NCBI GenBank assembly: GCA_005765155.1
Contig: VCCP01000004.1
Span: 2,914,001 to 2,978,000, forward strand
DNA length: 64,000 bases
From: Zelopaecilomyces penicillatus
Lineage: Eukaryota; Ascomycota; Sordariomycetes; Hypocreales; Pseudodiploosporaceae
Direction: 5' to 3'
Part shown: one piece after another, positions 1 through 11,858 of the stretch
How the letters are laid out: each line of letters starts with the position of its first letter
How positions within the stretch are numbered: position 1 is the stretch's first letter
Position numbers and translations under genes: made by a program
Notes under the pieces: generated by a model
Told to the model about the DNA's origin: nothing
Databases searched by the model: none
Seen by the model: the letters and a program-made list of their open reading frames with translations, nothing else

Positions 1-3000
1 CTCTAGGCTCGGACAGATTTAATTCTTTCTCTGACCAGCTCGCAACGCCCTAATCCCGACCAGCTGGGCGCACGTCTCAAGCAAAAGGGACTTGGGAAAA
101 CAAAAATAAAACAGAAACCTGAAAGGAAAGAAAGGTAGAGAAACAATGACAATGGTCGGCCACACGGCCCTGCGCCTCCCTGTTACTTCAGGTTGGCGTC
201 CAGTCGCAGGTAACCTCACAGCCTCATGTATCGCGTTTGGACCTCTTCACCGCCGTCTTTGGATGCATAAAAGACTTGGAGTCTGATTCCATGATGGCAC
301 GACGGCCTGGATTTTGACGATTATCAGAGCCCGGCCTGACGCATGCAGCCTGCGACGGGCCGTTCCCTGCAGTTACAGTGGGTGTAGCCCGTAATAATGA
401 GGCACTGGAAGCACCACTACCTCAAGCAAGCAAGAAATCAAGGGGCGAGATGCACCAGACATCACACATCAACTGGATGCGCTGGCAAGCAAACGCACAT
501 TCATCCGACCCAGGATTTAGAGATGAACGGTCAAACAAACCTATTGAGGCTTGCAGCTAGTAAGTATGAGCCAGAGTCTGCACACGTCGAATACTGGGAC
601 ACAAGGGTACCGGCATTAATACGGCAAGTGCCTCTCTCAGCACGAATAGTCATATAACCAAAATTTTGTCCGTCCCATCTCGTTTAGTTAGCAGCTCCCC
701 CAGAGGACAAAAAGTCCCGTTGCCAGACTCTTGTAGGAGGCAACCAATGCATTTGTGTATGAGAATGTGATGTCTGTTGCTACACGTCAAGCAGTACCTG
801 TAGTTTGATATTTCGGTAACCCTGGGTACATGGATCAATCAATCCAATACTTCAATCACAAGCACGGCCGCCTACCCAGTCTTGGGGCTGTTTGGAGGAC
901 ATGGGGCTGTCCATTGTGCACAACTTGTAGGCACCTCATATGACACTCGCCGACATCAACAGATACACGTGTGGTCTTGTTGGCGAATCGCATGATGGAT
1001 ATTTGTTGGCTGCGTTGTTGTACAATGAAAAAAAAAGACCAAAAAAATCGGAACAGTGCATGATTTGTATGGGAGCCTGAATATCGGACGACTCCCGTGC
1101 GCGAGGAATTCAAGCTGCTACATAATTACAGTACGTAGCACGAGGAAGTCAGGGACTGGCTTCTCTGCCTCGGGTGACGTTACCGGTTAATTAGTCGTCA
1201 TTCATCCACTATCCAAGGCTGGAGCCCGTAATCCAGCCAACTTACTATCCAATCACACTCCTATTCATTTCCAGCTAGGCAGCAGATCCTTATAAGCCGA
1301 GGCATGTGTGTAGCCAACTGCCTGTAAGTCAAAGGATTCTGCCCCAAGGCATGGTAAATAAAACTATGGTGGACCACCCATACGAAGAAGAATCAGCCGT
1401 GTCAAACTTCGTACAGGCAGGTAAGTCCCTGTGCTACACGAAACGATGTCGTTAGACAAAACAAACCAGCGGCGGCGACAAAGCATCCCCAGGATCCTTC
1501 CGGCCCGGTAGCCGACCGGAGGGAATGTTAGATTCGCCGGTTGGAATATTCTAGTCTGGGTTGTGGAGAAGGAAGGGTGATATTTCAAATAGACGGGGGG
1601 TGTGTGCATATAGAACGGGGACAGCATCAAGGAAACCAGGTAAAAGAAAGACAAGACAGGGGCGCTGCTAACTTTTCTTTTTCCTTTCACAGGCGCACCG
1701 TCCTTGGTTCGTCCAACTGAAATCTCACAACGGAAGTTCTTGCTAAATAAAACGAGTGGGAGCCAGTGGGAACTGCTGAGATGAGCCCTCTCTACTCGGT
1801 CATGTCGTCCCACGTAATGGCCAGACCATCGTGCCCCCCGGGAAGCCTAGGAGTAATGCGTGTAAGCATCATCCGCTGGCCAAGAGAGTCAGAAATGCGG
1901 ATTCTCCCGCTATATTGCCATATCTATCTGCTTGTATGGGCTCTGCATGGCTATGAATGGCCTGGAATGGCATCTTGGACGAAGGATGGCGACGATGTCA
2001 TACCTGCCTCATTCCGTGGCCTGTATTGTAGAGTGCCACGTCAGGATTTCTAGTGCGGGCTTGGCCACAGGGCGCAATTCCACGACGGAATCCAGGGAGC
2101 ATAGACAAAGTCAGAAGGTGTTTGCAGTTTCGTCTAGGCTGCGCTGTCTTTAGCCTGTGCCATTTTGGGCTCGGTCCGGTAGTTTTGCAATTTGTATCAT
2201 GATTAGGTCGTTCTTTTCATTTTCGCCTTCACGTCTTCATTTGCTGGCGCTGGTGGCTGCTCGTCTGGGTGAGGGGAGAGCCCAAGGGTGGCCATGGCCT
2301 TATTATAGGCTGTTTTTGTTGGGGGGAGCGATGGAAATGATGATGCTGCTCAATGGTTATGATGATGAAGACCAAGGCAACTCGGTGAGAGCGTGCAGAG
2401 GAAAGTAAAGTAATCGGGTGCATTGCCTTGCATAATGCATCACCCTAGTGCCTGGGAATCTGAGGAAGGCACAGTGATAATCATGTAGGTACAGTACAGT
2501 AGGAAGGCGCCAGGCGTGCATTGATGATGGAGACTGGGCAGGCGCAAGTCGCACAAATATGATTGTTGAAATCTTCCGTGTAATAACAGGAAGGATGGAT
2601 GTATCTCTTGCCAACAAGCCATGGCCAGCACCTAGATATTGCCACGTACCTTTGGTAACCTACAACCTCTACAGGTAGCTACCTAGTACCTCCTAGATAT
2701 AAATCGCTGGCAAGAATGAAACAGACACCCCCCTCCTCACTGATGTTGTTCTTTTATAGGTACTAGGTAGCTAGCAATGGTACTTGTAGCTGACAACTCC
2801 ATAGGTAGAATACCTACCTACTATTACTACCTTGTTTGTGAGTTGGTAATCGAGCACACCCAAGTATGGTGCCTTGGATGCCTGGTGGCCGAGAGAATGT
2901 GTTAGCAGACCTCAGTCCTTCGTGTGCCTGGCGGGCCTGTGGTTAAAGCACACATGGTTTAATCCCCACAACGCCCTGGTAACCCGGCCTGCTGGGACAG

Positions 3001-4192
3001 GGCCTAAGTTCAAGTTCTCACCCCCCCTGGCTTTTCCCCTTACTCGCCATAGTAATAGTAGTCGTACATCAGAAAAAAAATGAGAGAGCCTGGCATCACG
3101 GTATGACGCTATTTAGTTGGCGGGAGCACCAGTGCACAATGTAATTATAGCCACCATTCATTACCAATTAGTTCACCAGGCTGCATTAATGCCCTTTGCA
3201 CATCTCGTTCAGGTACACACAGGCGGAGTACGGATGTAATACCATCTGTATCACTGGTTTTGATACGTGGATCGGCCACGGATGGCTTTCATGGCAGCCA
3301 TGCAGCAGGGGGGCATCTCCCATTAGCGGTCGGTTGTACGAGCACAGTTGATAGAGAGGAAAAGATGTTTGCAGGCCTCCATTGGTTATTGTTGTACCAT
3401 CACATTATTCATACTACGTAGTAAAGACGGGTATTCTACCAACCCATTCACTGGCCGGCCCCCTCGTACTGTAAACATTGGCATTGGACCTCAGCAGGAG
3501 ACAAAGGAGAAGAGAGGGGGGGGGGATGAAAGAAATAAACCGTTAGGCTTGTTGGGAAGTATAGATTGTGACAACGAGGATCCCATCTGTGCTGTGCTTG
3601 AAATCAGGAGTAACATAACAAAAAAGAAGATGAAATCAAAGGAGTAAAAAGTTAAGAAGGAGGGGAAAAAAGCATGTGCAGCGCATCCCCGGATTTCCAA
3701 GAGCTTTCCCCGGGCTGCTTGGCGCCCACAACTTTAATTAAGACACCGTTCGCTGGGGCTGTTTAGCTGTTTGGCATGACACAGCACGCCCATCACGGCA
3801 GCAGGACGACCACCTCATCCGCTATCCGCTGGGCTATTCGCAGCCACTAACAGCTTTTCAATGTGGATGGAACTTCGCCCTTCGTACCTGGGGAACTGGG
3901 GGCGTGCGGGTTGGCTTGATAGCTTCAGCCTAGAGTTGGACAGATGAATGGAGGAAGGGGGGCGTGTGGCTTCCCCTCCGCATGGGGGAGGCTCTTCTCT
4001 CACTTCACTCCGTCCATGGCTGGCACTGACTCTCTGTCCTGTCTGTGCCTGTAATAATAGCTGTAATAGCCTGTAACCCGGGCTTCCGTAGAGGCTCCCA
4101 CGTTGCTCCAGTAGCCGCCTGTGGTACCTGTACTGGAGCTGCACCGTGTACAGTGGTGTACGTAGTACCTGTAGCTTACTAGGTACCTACCT
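1..4192. other. Gene-free left flank
   Basis: I find no convincing gene in this 4.2 kb. Open frames up to about 150 codons exist on both strands, but they lack recognisable domains, leaders or splice structure. The DNA holds clusters of AGGTA/TACCT words (2641-2830 and 4137-4200), short homopolymers, and a pyrimidine-rich stretch at the right end that belongs to the leader of the next gene. Confidence 0.6.
2641..2830. repeat. AGGTA/TACCT palindrome-rich cluster
   Basis: This stretch is dense in the words TACCTA, TAGGTA and GTAC in both orientations. It includes the perfect 12-bp palindrome AGGTAGCTACCT at 2673-2684. Related clusters occur at 4137-4200, 20770-20900, 24117-24172, 38155-38300, 51185-51255 and 63905-63945, always outside coding exons. 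The words share a core but not a longer consensus, so this is a dispersed low-complexity motif rather than a copy of a transposon. Confidence 0.5.
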
Positions 4193-4261
4193 ATGTACGA
4201 GCGCTGTATTAGGGGGGTATCAGCAGCGTGCCCATGTGTTGCTTGCTTGCGACTGGCCCTG

Positions 4262-4796
4262 ATCCCGACCTGCCATTTAAAACATCACTCACTTCCCTCC
4301 CATCCGGCACTTGCGGTCTGCCCACACGTTTGCACAAAGAGGAAAGAGAAAGAACCAGCAATTTTCCCTTCTCTCCTCGGCTTTGTTCTCGGCCTTGACT
4401 ATTTCCCTTCGCCTCCTCCTACTTTCGCCCCCTCCCCTCGTTGTTTCTTTAAGTCTGCCACATCCCCCACAAGAGTTTCGGCCTCCTGTCTTGTTCCTCA
4501 CCCATACTCATCCATTTAATCTACCAACCTGTCAGTGCTATTCTAAGCCAGTCTCCCTTACAAACATTTACGCAGGCCGTTTTGATCCCTTTCTCGGTAT
4601 GATATGACCTTCTTTACCTGGTTTCTTTTCAAGCCGTTTTCGATTTCTTAAACAGCGTCTAACACCCTGGCCTCTTATAGACACTGATCAGCTTGTAATA
4701 CTACACCACCGTACTTGAGTCGAATAAACACACTGCTTTCCACAGCAGAGCTGTCTCCCACTTATACAAAAGTCATCCCCAACTTTACAAACCAAA
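4262..4796 (+). promoter_or_regulatory. Pyrimidine-rich 5' leader with a 5'UTR intron
   Basis: A C/T-rich tract (about 4262-4530) is typical of the transcription start and leader of a filamentous fungal gene. A good intron follows: donor GTATGA at 4597, branch-like CTAACAC near 4658 and acceptor TTATAG ending at 4680 (84 bp). The only ATGs in the downstream leader region lie inside this intron, so the spliced leader would reach the start codon at 4797 without an upstream ATG in between. Confidence 0.5.
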
Positions 4797-5036
4797 ATGC
4801 CGAGCAGCCAGGTTGCCTCACCATTCGTCATGAAGCCTTCTCAGAGACCCAACATTCGATTGGTAACCTCGCAAGACCTGTATACAAGCCTGAGCGCTTC
4901 CTTTTCCACCAAGACAAACCGACCCTCAACGCCTGTCCATCGCATCCAAGAGGACGACTACACCGTTCCAGCTCCTCCTCCTCCCAGCCCCGTTAGCTAC
5001 AGATCTGATTGCTGGCCTGCTCCGGCACACCGTTAG
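4797..5036 (+). CDS. Small hypothetical protein, 79 aa
   Basis: I do not recognise this protein. The 79-codon frame starts at an ATG in good fungal context (ACCAAAATGCC). It is preceded by a pyrimidine-rich leader and a well-formed 5'UTR intron (4597-4680), which is the main reason to believe it. It has no signal peptide or membrane segment. The second half is proline-rich (PAPPPPSPVSYRSD around residues 57-70), and an EDDYTV stretch precedes it; that tail looks like a docking or disordered segment. A frame in another phase overlaps it but has no ATG near its start. The transcript could also be a non-coding or leader RNA; coding status is moderately likely. Confidence 0.45.
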   Translation: MPSSQVASPFVMKPSQRPNIRLVTSQDLYTSLSASFSTKTNRPSTPVHRIQEDDYTVPAPPPPSPVSYRSDCWPAPAHR

Positions 5037-7021
5037 ATCAGGAACCCAGGAGCTTGAACATGGCTTTGTAGCCACATTCACTAGTCAGGAGCTTCATGGG
5101 AGAAATGGCATATCCTAGAGGTCGAGTCTGAACCTTCTTGACCATGCCGTCCCATTTGTTCTAATTCTTCACTTCCTTGGTGTGTTTTCCAACTATGTAC
5201 AATTGGGCTTTAGACAAAATTCGTTTTCCTCAACCCCCTTTCCTTACTTATTCTTCCCCTACTTTCCTTTCCTTTGTTCAAGGATTTTCTTTATGGAGTC
5301 GCGGTGCCGCAGGAAAACAGCGCAACTGGGTAGGGACAGCGAAGGATAACAATAGGCAATGAAAGGGTCACTGCGTGACACATTGACCAGTAATACGGAT
5401 ACAAATAGGACAGATTCTGTGTCCATATGAACTATTTTGGTGGACATGGCACATTTGCATTTCAGGGACATGCTTTGTTAGTTAGGCAGACGTGGTTTGC
5501 AAATCTGTAAATGATTGTGATCAAAATTTCTTCCAATGCATACCGTCCTGTGAGCCCACAGCTTTTTTTCTTTTTCATTCATCTTCTTCGTATTGAAATT
5601 GATGGCATGGTTTCGCTCTTACCCGGTAACTGCATTGGTAGAGAATAAATAAGTGCCTAGATGGAAATATGTGCATGGGTGTTTTCTGGTAGAGTAACAA
5701 CTATGCCATGTGTGCCATTTGAATGCTGCGAGCGAGGTATAGTCACATGCCACACATCTTGAAAGCGTGGATGAGTTGCCTAGGAGTCGTTCAATATAAT
5801 GTCAGCTCTCCATTATACCCACAGAATAGCATTTGTTGACCATTCTGAGCAATATTTTTCGGTCTTTTCATCTCTAGTATCAGTGGCCACTCCTTCAGCG
5901 CTCCAAGCTGCAACACATGGCAAAAAGTCTAGAGGGTGTGGCAAATAGTGTGTCTGTAATTTCTTTCCGTTGCTGCCCGATGTAGTTACACAGAAGCCCA
6001 TATCTCCTATAGAACTGCAGCTGATCCCGGAAGATCTTCATCGTACGTTCAAGTATGGAGCAGTCCAGTGTCCCCATCGACAGCTACTCGAGCATGGACT
6101 CCCCAGTTTTCAACGGTGTGTACAGAAATACCAGCCCTAGCATCAGTGTCCAAGGAAGTTCACAAGGGTTATCGTGTTGACTGCATAGACGGCTGGAAGG
6201 CTTGCTGTCTACTGGGGCTTCAAAAATACGCTGGCAGTATGATGGCACAAATGAAGAGTAACCGATGTCCACTTCCCCTTCTTTTATGATTTCATAACTT
6301 GTCAAAGGTTGCGTCGCCAGCGTAACTTACGAGATGGCTTCTCTACCTCAAAACAAATGCTTCCCGCTGTTGATCAAATCTTAGCTATGATGGAATAGTA
6401 ACTCTCGCGTGTGAACGGTGTGATGCGTCGAGAAGAACGGCGAATCCACAGCATCCAGCCTTATTCTCAATATAATAGCCAAAACCAGGCTGTGACTTCA
6501 GACTGGTTCGTCGCACATCGTCTGAGGTCTTTAGGCGATGGGTTTTGAGCCGAGGTAGATGCAACCTTCTAGGTTTCCGAGGTGGAGCCGCCACTCTACG
6601 CGTCCAACCGCCAGAAAAGCACGAACTGCTGCAACGCCCAGAGACCAGACGCGTTGGCGGGGATGAGCTGTAGCGAGACGCGTTGTGGGTGGTGGGTTTG
6701 AACACTGGGCCCGCCTATAATCTCAGCGCTTGGACGCTCTGGATGCCCTTGCTCCGTTGTCAAGGCAATCTTTCTTTTCTGCACCACAACTCTGTCTGTG
6801 ACTGCGTTGCTCGATATTACGAGCGCAAGAAACCATCGCCATTCGGACCTGCTGCAACGACAATTACTCTGCTGAATCAAAATAAGCAACTGCTGCTGCT
6901 ACTGCTCAGCCCTTTCCTTCGCAATCTTCTTTAGCGACGTCGTAACTTCTCTCTTTCTCGCGTAACGCACTGCGTTCAAATACTTCGAAGGAGCGTTCAC
7001 AAACCCGAGACACACAACACT
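5037..7021. other. Intergenic region upstream of CDT1
   Basis: About 2 kb without a gene I can support. The first few hundred bases are likely the 3'UTR of the small upstream ORF. On the minus strand at 5895-6305 one frame stays open except for a single TAG (6084-6086); see findings. The last 100 bases before 7022, with CTTTCTCG-type pyrimidine runs, are the probable leader of CDT1. Confidence 0.5.
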
Positions 7022-8587
7022 ATGCCTCGTCCTGCGAGAAAACGACAGGTGGGCACTGCCACTGCCGCTGCCCCTTCTCTGGCCAGCCAGTCCATTGCCA
7101 GCTTTGCCCGCGTCTCCAAGAGCCAGGCCGCCCTTGGTGCTCCGTCAGGAAAGAAAGCAGCAGTCGTAGTCGCTGCCACTCCCGCTCCGCTTATAGACTT
7201 GGCTGTTTCCAAGAAGCGGAAGGCCTCATCCTTTGACAACAACGAACACGAACACCATCCTAGAGTGACCCGGCGCACAGTTTCCTTCCCTCCTAGTAGC
7301 GACGATGATCAGGATCATGACACACCTGCCAAGCGCTCCTGCAGGCGGGACGAGCTACCTGTCGCCGTCGTTGCACCGAGTCTGAAGCAAAAGCCCGTCC
7401 AAGCCACTGTTAGAGGCAAGCAGACGGCCAAGACGACTCCCTCGCGCAAGGTTTCAGCACACAAGGCAAGCGAATCTACCATTATCGCCAAGTCCAAGCA
7501 GAGTGGAAAGACGATACAGACACGCATCGACACCTTTGCCGTCAGCAGCAAGAAGACGACGCCCGCTAAAGGTGACAAGCGCGACGTACACGATAGCGAC
7601 AGCGAGTTCCCTCCTCATATTTCTGATCTCATCCGTCTGCACAAAGCATTTGTTCAGACGCTCGTCGTTCAACTCGTGCATGGCGGCAGCAATGCCCCTA
7701 TGGACGTGACCGCCATTGTTCCCAACATCTCACGTCTATGGGGCAAGCGCCAGGTCAATGTCGAGGACATCCGACGATGCATTGCCATTCAGACATCAAC
7801 AAACGATCCCAAAATCACTTCACCCTTCGTCTTATCTGACTACGGCCGCGGGAAAGTCTGCGTCGAACTACGCCCCGGCCAGACATACGATGGTGCCTTC
7901 ATTAATGAAGAGCGGCTTTGCCAGCAGTTCGAGACCAATCTTCGAGCACTATGCGTAGAGAGAGCAACGGACGAAATGATAGATGTAGGGGACGTTCTAC
8001 AGAACCTCTCTCTTGCCGACCTTCCCCAGGCTGCTATTGCTGATATGGATTTGGGTCTAAATGCAAATCCAGTTCTGGCCAAGGGTCAACGAGCGCTGCT
8101 AGAACTCAAGGATGGTATTGCAGCGAAGAAGCAGCAGAAGGAGACACCACCGCAGGCAGCTGCCGATGCCCTATTGCTAAACCCAGATGGCACCAAAATG
8201 AGTCTTCTGGATCGCCTTCGGCACAAGCAACTTGCCAACACCAACGGGCCCCTAGCTCCTTCTGGACCTGAGCTTCAACGTCGAGCAGCATTGAACAGAG
8301 TCACTGCTATATCTGCCACCATCTCCATGCTCAGTTTATCAAATCCTATTTCTTTGCCACGACAGGCCTTCACTATGGCAATTATTCAGGAGAGACTCAA
8401 GGATTCGTTGCGAGTTCCAACATCAAAGGAAGAGGCGGCCTCTTGTGTGCGTCTCATTGCGAGCGAAATAGCACCAGAGTGGTTGAAGGTTGTGATGATT
8501 GGTGGACGAGAGAACGTGGTGATTCAAAGAAATTATCAGCCCGTCGACAGGATCATCCATGAGCGTGTGCAGAAGCTGATGTCTTAG
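7022..8587 (+). CDS. CDT1: DNA replication licensing factor Cdt1
   Basis: This intronless 521-aa protein resembles Cdt1, which loads the MCM2-7 helicase with ORC and Cdc6 at origins in G1. The C-terminal third (about residues 410-520) matches the Cdt1 C-terminal winged-helix domain that contacts MCM; it includes SEIAPEWLKVV and ends in a basic helix. The centre (about 195-310) fits the geminin/MCM-binding winged helix. The N-terminal 190 residues are basic and disordered. They contain two PIP-box-like motifs, QSIASFA at residue 23 and QTRIDTF at residue 166, as expected for a PCNA-coupled degradation signal, although the final aromatic of the canonical box is missing in both. The start follows a clean leader (CACTATGCC). 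The length suits fungal Cdt1. Confidence 0.8.
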   Translation: MPRPARKRQVGTATAAAPSLASQSIASFARVSKSQAALGAPSGKKAAVVVAATPAPLIDLAVSKKRKASSFDNNEHEHHPRVTRRTVSFPPSSDDDQDHDTPAKRSCRRDELPVAVVAPSLKQKPVQATVRGKQTAKTTPSRKVSAHKASESTIIAKSKQSGKTIQTRIDTFAVSSKKTTPAKGDKRDVHDSDSEFPPHISDLIRLHKAFVQTLVVQLVHGGSNAPMDVTAIVPNISRLWGKRQVNVEDIRRCIAIQTSTNDPKITSPFVLSDYGRGKVCVELRPGQTYDGAFINEERLCQQFETNLRALCVERATDEMIDVGDVLQNLSLADLPQAAIADMDLGLNANPVLAKGQRALLELKDGIAAKKQQKETPPQAAADALLLNPDGTKMSLLDRLRHKQLANTNGPLAPSGPELQRRAALNRVTAISATISMLSLSNPISLPRQAFTMAIIQERLKDSLRVPTSKEEAASCVRLIASEIAPEWLKVVMIGGRENVVIQRNYQPVDRIIHERVQKLMS

Positions 8588-9710
8588 TTGAATGGACTTG
8601 GCATGGTGGAGATTTGTATTTGGGGGTGGATATGTTGTATTATTCTAAAATACCCGGCCTTGTTGTAGGATGGCCTCTGTTGCATCTACGGAGTTTGGAT
8701 TTGAGTCTTCGCATGGCACTGCGCTGTTTATTTGGTTACATCACTACTGATGACACTACTGATGAGTGGAATTGGAGTTCAAAGAATCTTGGGTTTGGCG
8801 TTGGATACATGGCATGTACAACATCCCAACTGGGAAGCTCCTTTGTTTTTGTTTCTTTTGTACATCTCCCTAGCACTTTCGGCAGAGTTATAAATATCAA
8901 CTGAACGGCCGTAACGCTTGATCAAATCACCGCTATTGGGAGCTATAACTATATCATTTTTATCACTCATTTGTTGCGACCTTGTTCATCTGTGCGGAAA
9001 CTCTCAGACTGGAGTGACATCCATTGTAAACCGCGTCACTCTTAACTACACGAAACCTAACTGCAGCAAAAGCTCTTGTATATAGTGCTACCCAGTCAAG
9101 TTTACATGTCGGCAAACTGCATGGCCACACGTTAGAGTTCATTTGGGCAAAGCCATTGACGAATGGGAGCTCTGGGGTAAATACCATGAGAATAAGTCCC
9201 TTATAGGAATGTATCATGAGCTCAGACACTCCGGCATTCCTACTCCGAGACGTGAGCCAGCAATGAGGGGAAGAGCTCAATGGCTTGGCCCCTTGCATTG
9301 GTTGACAAATGATGGGACTCTGGGAAACAGCATCATTACCAATGATCAACAAGGATGCAAGGATGCCCAAACTGAAAAGACCTGTAATGTGTGAAAAAGG
9401 CATTCATGATTTGCATGCCCATCACAAACTGCATGTTGGAAAAGGGAGGACTGACTTACACAGGAAAAAAGGAAAGCTCAAACTGTTCTACCTGGAGAAA
9501 ATTCGCCATCTTGAGAATGCGGATGGTTTCCAGATAATGTGAGAATCCCATGAAATGACTTAAACATAAACAACTCTGCGGCTTGGCCGTGTGGTTTTCA
9601 ATTCCCTGTCCCCGCCCCCCTTCTTTCATCATTATTTTGCCATTTCACTATTCTTCTTCTTGGAGAAATATAATAGCCAAAAACTGGCAAAGTAAGAAAG
9701 GAAGACAACC
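8588..9710. other. Intergenic region between CDT1 and the MFS gene
   Basis: Holds the CDT1 3'UTR and the leader of the transporter gene (C-rich run near 9605-9660). A minus-strand frame at 8963-9403 begins with a signal-peptide-like segment but is not supported further; it is described under findings. No RNA gene was seen. Confidence 0.45.
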
Positions 9711-11858
9711 ATGGCTCAGCCGGTACCTAGCAGTGCTCAAATAACACCACGGCTCTTGGACGAAGAAAGTATGTTTATGGAAAAGGGGCTCACACTGAAG
9801 ATGCCAGAACCAGCTGTGTATCGAACATCGCCTTCTCCAATATCTGAACATACAGTTGTTGAGCCGGTGCCAGAATCCCCCTCAGACCCATACAAGGAAG
9901 TTGGGGATGAAATATATGACCGCTTCTCGCCGCACCGCAAGTCTGTCATTGTGGCAGTCATATCCTTCAGTGGCTTCCTGGCGCCATGGTCGAGTACGAG
10001 CGTTCTCGCCGCAACTCCTGAAGTCGCCAAAGATTTTCACACGACTGGATCTGTTATCAATACTTGCAATGCTGTGTACATCGTTTTAATGGGTGTGTCG
10101 CCCGTTGTTTGGGGTCCCCTGAGCCACGTCTTCGGAAGACGACCAGTGAGCGCAACCAACCTACACCTCCCCTTTCCTACCTTCCTTTCTATCTTCATTC
10201 TAGATAAAACTTGAGGTGTAAAAACAGGCAAAAGTTATACGCGTATGCTGAATAAAAGTGCAGATTTCTATATTGACAGCCGTGGCTCTCTTCGTGTCTA
10301 ACCTTGCAACGGCATTAGCTCCCAACCTGGCGTCCTTTTTTGTCTTTAGAGCTCTTTCGGCCTTTCATGGAACGGGACTTATGCTTCTTGGAGCAGTTAT
10401 TCTAGGGTGAGTAACCGAATCTTTTCTTTTCCCCTCCCCTCCTTTTTTTTTCATCCATGAACCTCCAAGTTTAGGCTTGGCTTACTTGATGACACGGCAA
10501 TGTGTGATAAGAAGAATGGTCATGGGATTGTGATGCATCGAGATGAATTGAGCGATCTTGAAAAAGGGGGCGTGCATGTTCTTCTTTTTTTTTTTATGTC
10601 AACATCAAGCATGAACAACCCATCACAAGCCAATATCATGCCCGACAGGTAGTTTTTTTTTTTTTCAATAAAGAAGAAAAAAACCTTGCTTCATAGAGCA
10701 CAGTTGACTGACCTTGCTACATGTCACATCGATATTCACGCACCCTACACTTGGTGGAGCCTGCAACGCCTGACGTATGCAAGAGCTGACCTGATTATCA
10801 GAGATATTTATCGTCCTACCGAACGTGGAACTGCCATGGGGTGGTTCCAATGCGGATGTTGGATTGGCCCAGCACTCGGACCTTGCATTGGTGGCATTAT
10901 AGTGACTTATTCTCCATGGAGGTCAATATTTTGGCTACAGACAGCCTTGGCAGGCTCGGCGGCGTTGGGAGTCTATTTTCTGTTACCAGAAACGATTCAA
11001 CATAAGAAGATTGAAGATTTGGAGGATTCTTCTCGAAAAGAAAAAATGCGGGCTGTGTTGGATATGATCAACCCACTACTCGTGCTTCGACTCTTCAGAT
11101 ATCGAAACCAGCTTTTTGTCGCCATAAACACCTCAGCGATAATGTGGAACATGTACAGTCTGCTTACCCCTATCCGGTACGTGCTGAACCCGCGTTTTAA
11201 CCTGGAAACACCACTGCTTTCAGGCCTTTTCTATATAGCACCAGGGGGTGGATTTTTGGTGGGAACGTTTATAGGGGGTCGATGGGCAGACATGACAGTG
11301 AAGCGATGGATCAAGAAGCGTGGCGGCATGCGTGTGCCGGAAGATAGATTACGTTCAGCCCTTCCATTCATAGGAATCTTGATTCCCGGTTGCGTGCTCA
11401 TCTATGGATGGGCCGTCGACAAAACCGTGGGTGGGATTCCACTGCCTGTCGTGGTGCTTTTCCTGCAAGCCATCGGCCAGCTTATAGTTTTGGCCTCGCT
11501 CACCACATACTGCTTAGACGTCATGCCTGGACATGGCGCAGAGGTGTCGGCGGCCAATTATTTCGCAAGATACCTAGCAGGGGCTGCCGGCACTGCAGTT
11601 GTACTACCAACTGTGGAGAGCATCGGTATTGGATGCTTCTCAACTATCTCGGCCCTCCTGTTGACCATGTCCGCGCTTTGCCTCATGGCGACAATAAGAT
11701 GGGGTCAAGAATGGCGGGAGAGTATCTACACTCGAGAATCAAGCATGGAAAACCAGGCGCCACCGTTGGTGATGAAATCGACACATCAAAGGCAAAGGGA
11801 GACATCAGAAGCTTCCGGACGAGACGAGAGCGACGGCAGGATGAAACAGCAGGTGTAA
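9711..11858 (+). CDS. MFS transporter, DHA1 (drug:H+ antiporter) type
   Basis: Spliced from three exons: 9711-10145, 10264-10406 and 10784-11858, giving about 550 aa. It is a 12-TM major facilitator of the DHA1 class, probably a plasma-membrane proton antiporter for drugs or secondary metabolites. Visible signatures are the loop 2-3 motif GPLSHVFGRRP at the exon 1 end, RALSAFHGTG in TM4, the ERGTAMG loop, and the TM5 antiporter motif IGPALGPCIGG. A cytosolic N-terminus of about 80 residues carries acidic and Pro residues, and the C-terminal tail is hydrophilic. Intron 1 has donor GTGAGC. Intron 2 (377 bp) is long for this genome and has several poly-T runs; its AAG acceptor at 10781-10783 is the only one nearby that keeps frame. 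Substrate unknown. No cluster partner is next to it. Confidence 0.8.

Noticed and set aside
1364..1813. 149-codon minus-strand open frame
   Set aside because: No domain, no leader or splice logic, and length expected by chance in a sequence of this size.
6660..6720. GGTTTGAAC-like string considered as a tRNA B box
   Set aside because: No matching A box or acceptor stem; no tRNA found anywhere in the window by eye.
8740..8770. TGATGA-containing repeat considered as a C/D box snoRNA
   Set aside because: No matching D box and terminal stem at a proper distance; it lies in the CDT1 3'UTR.
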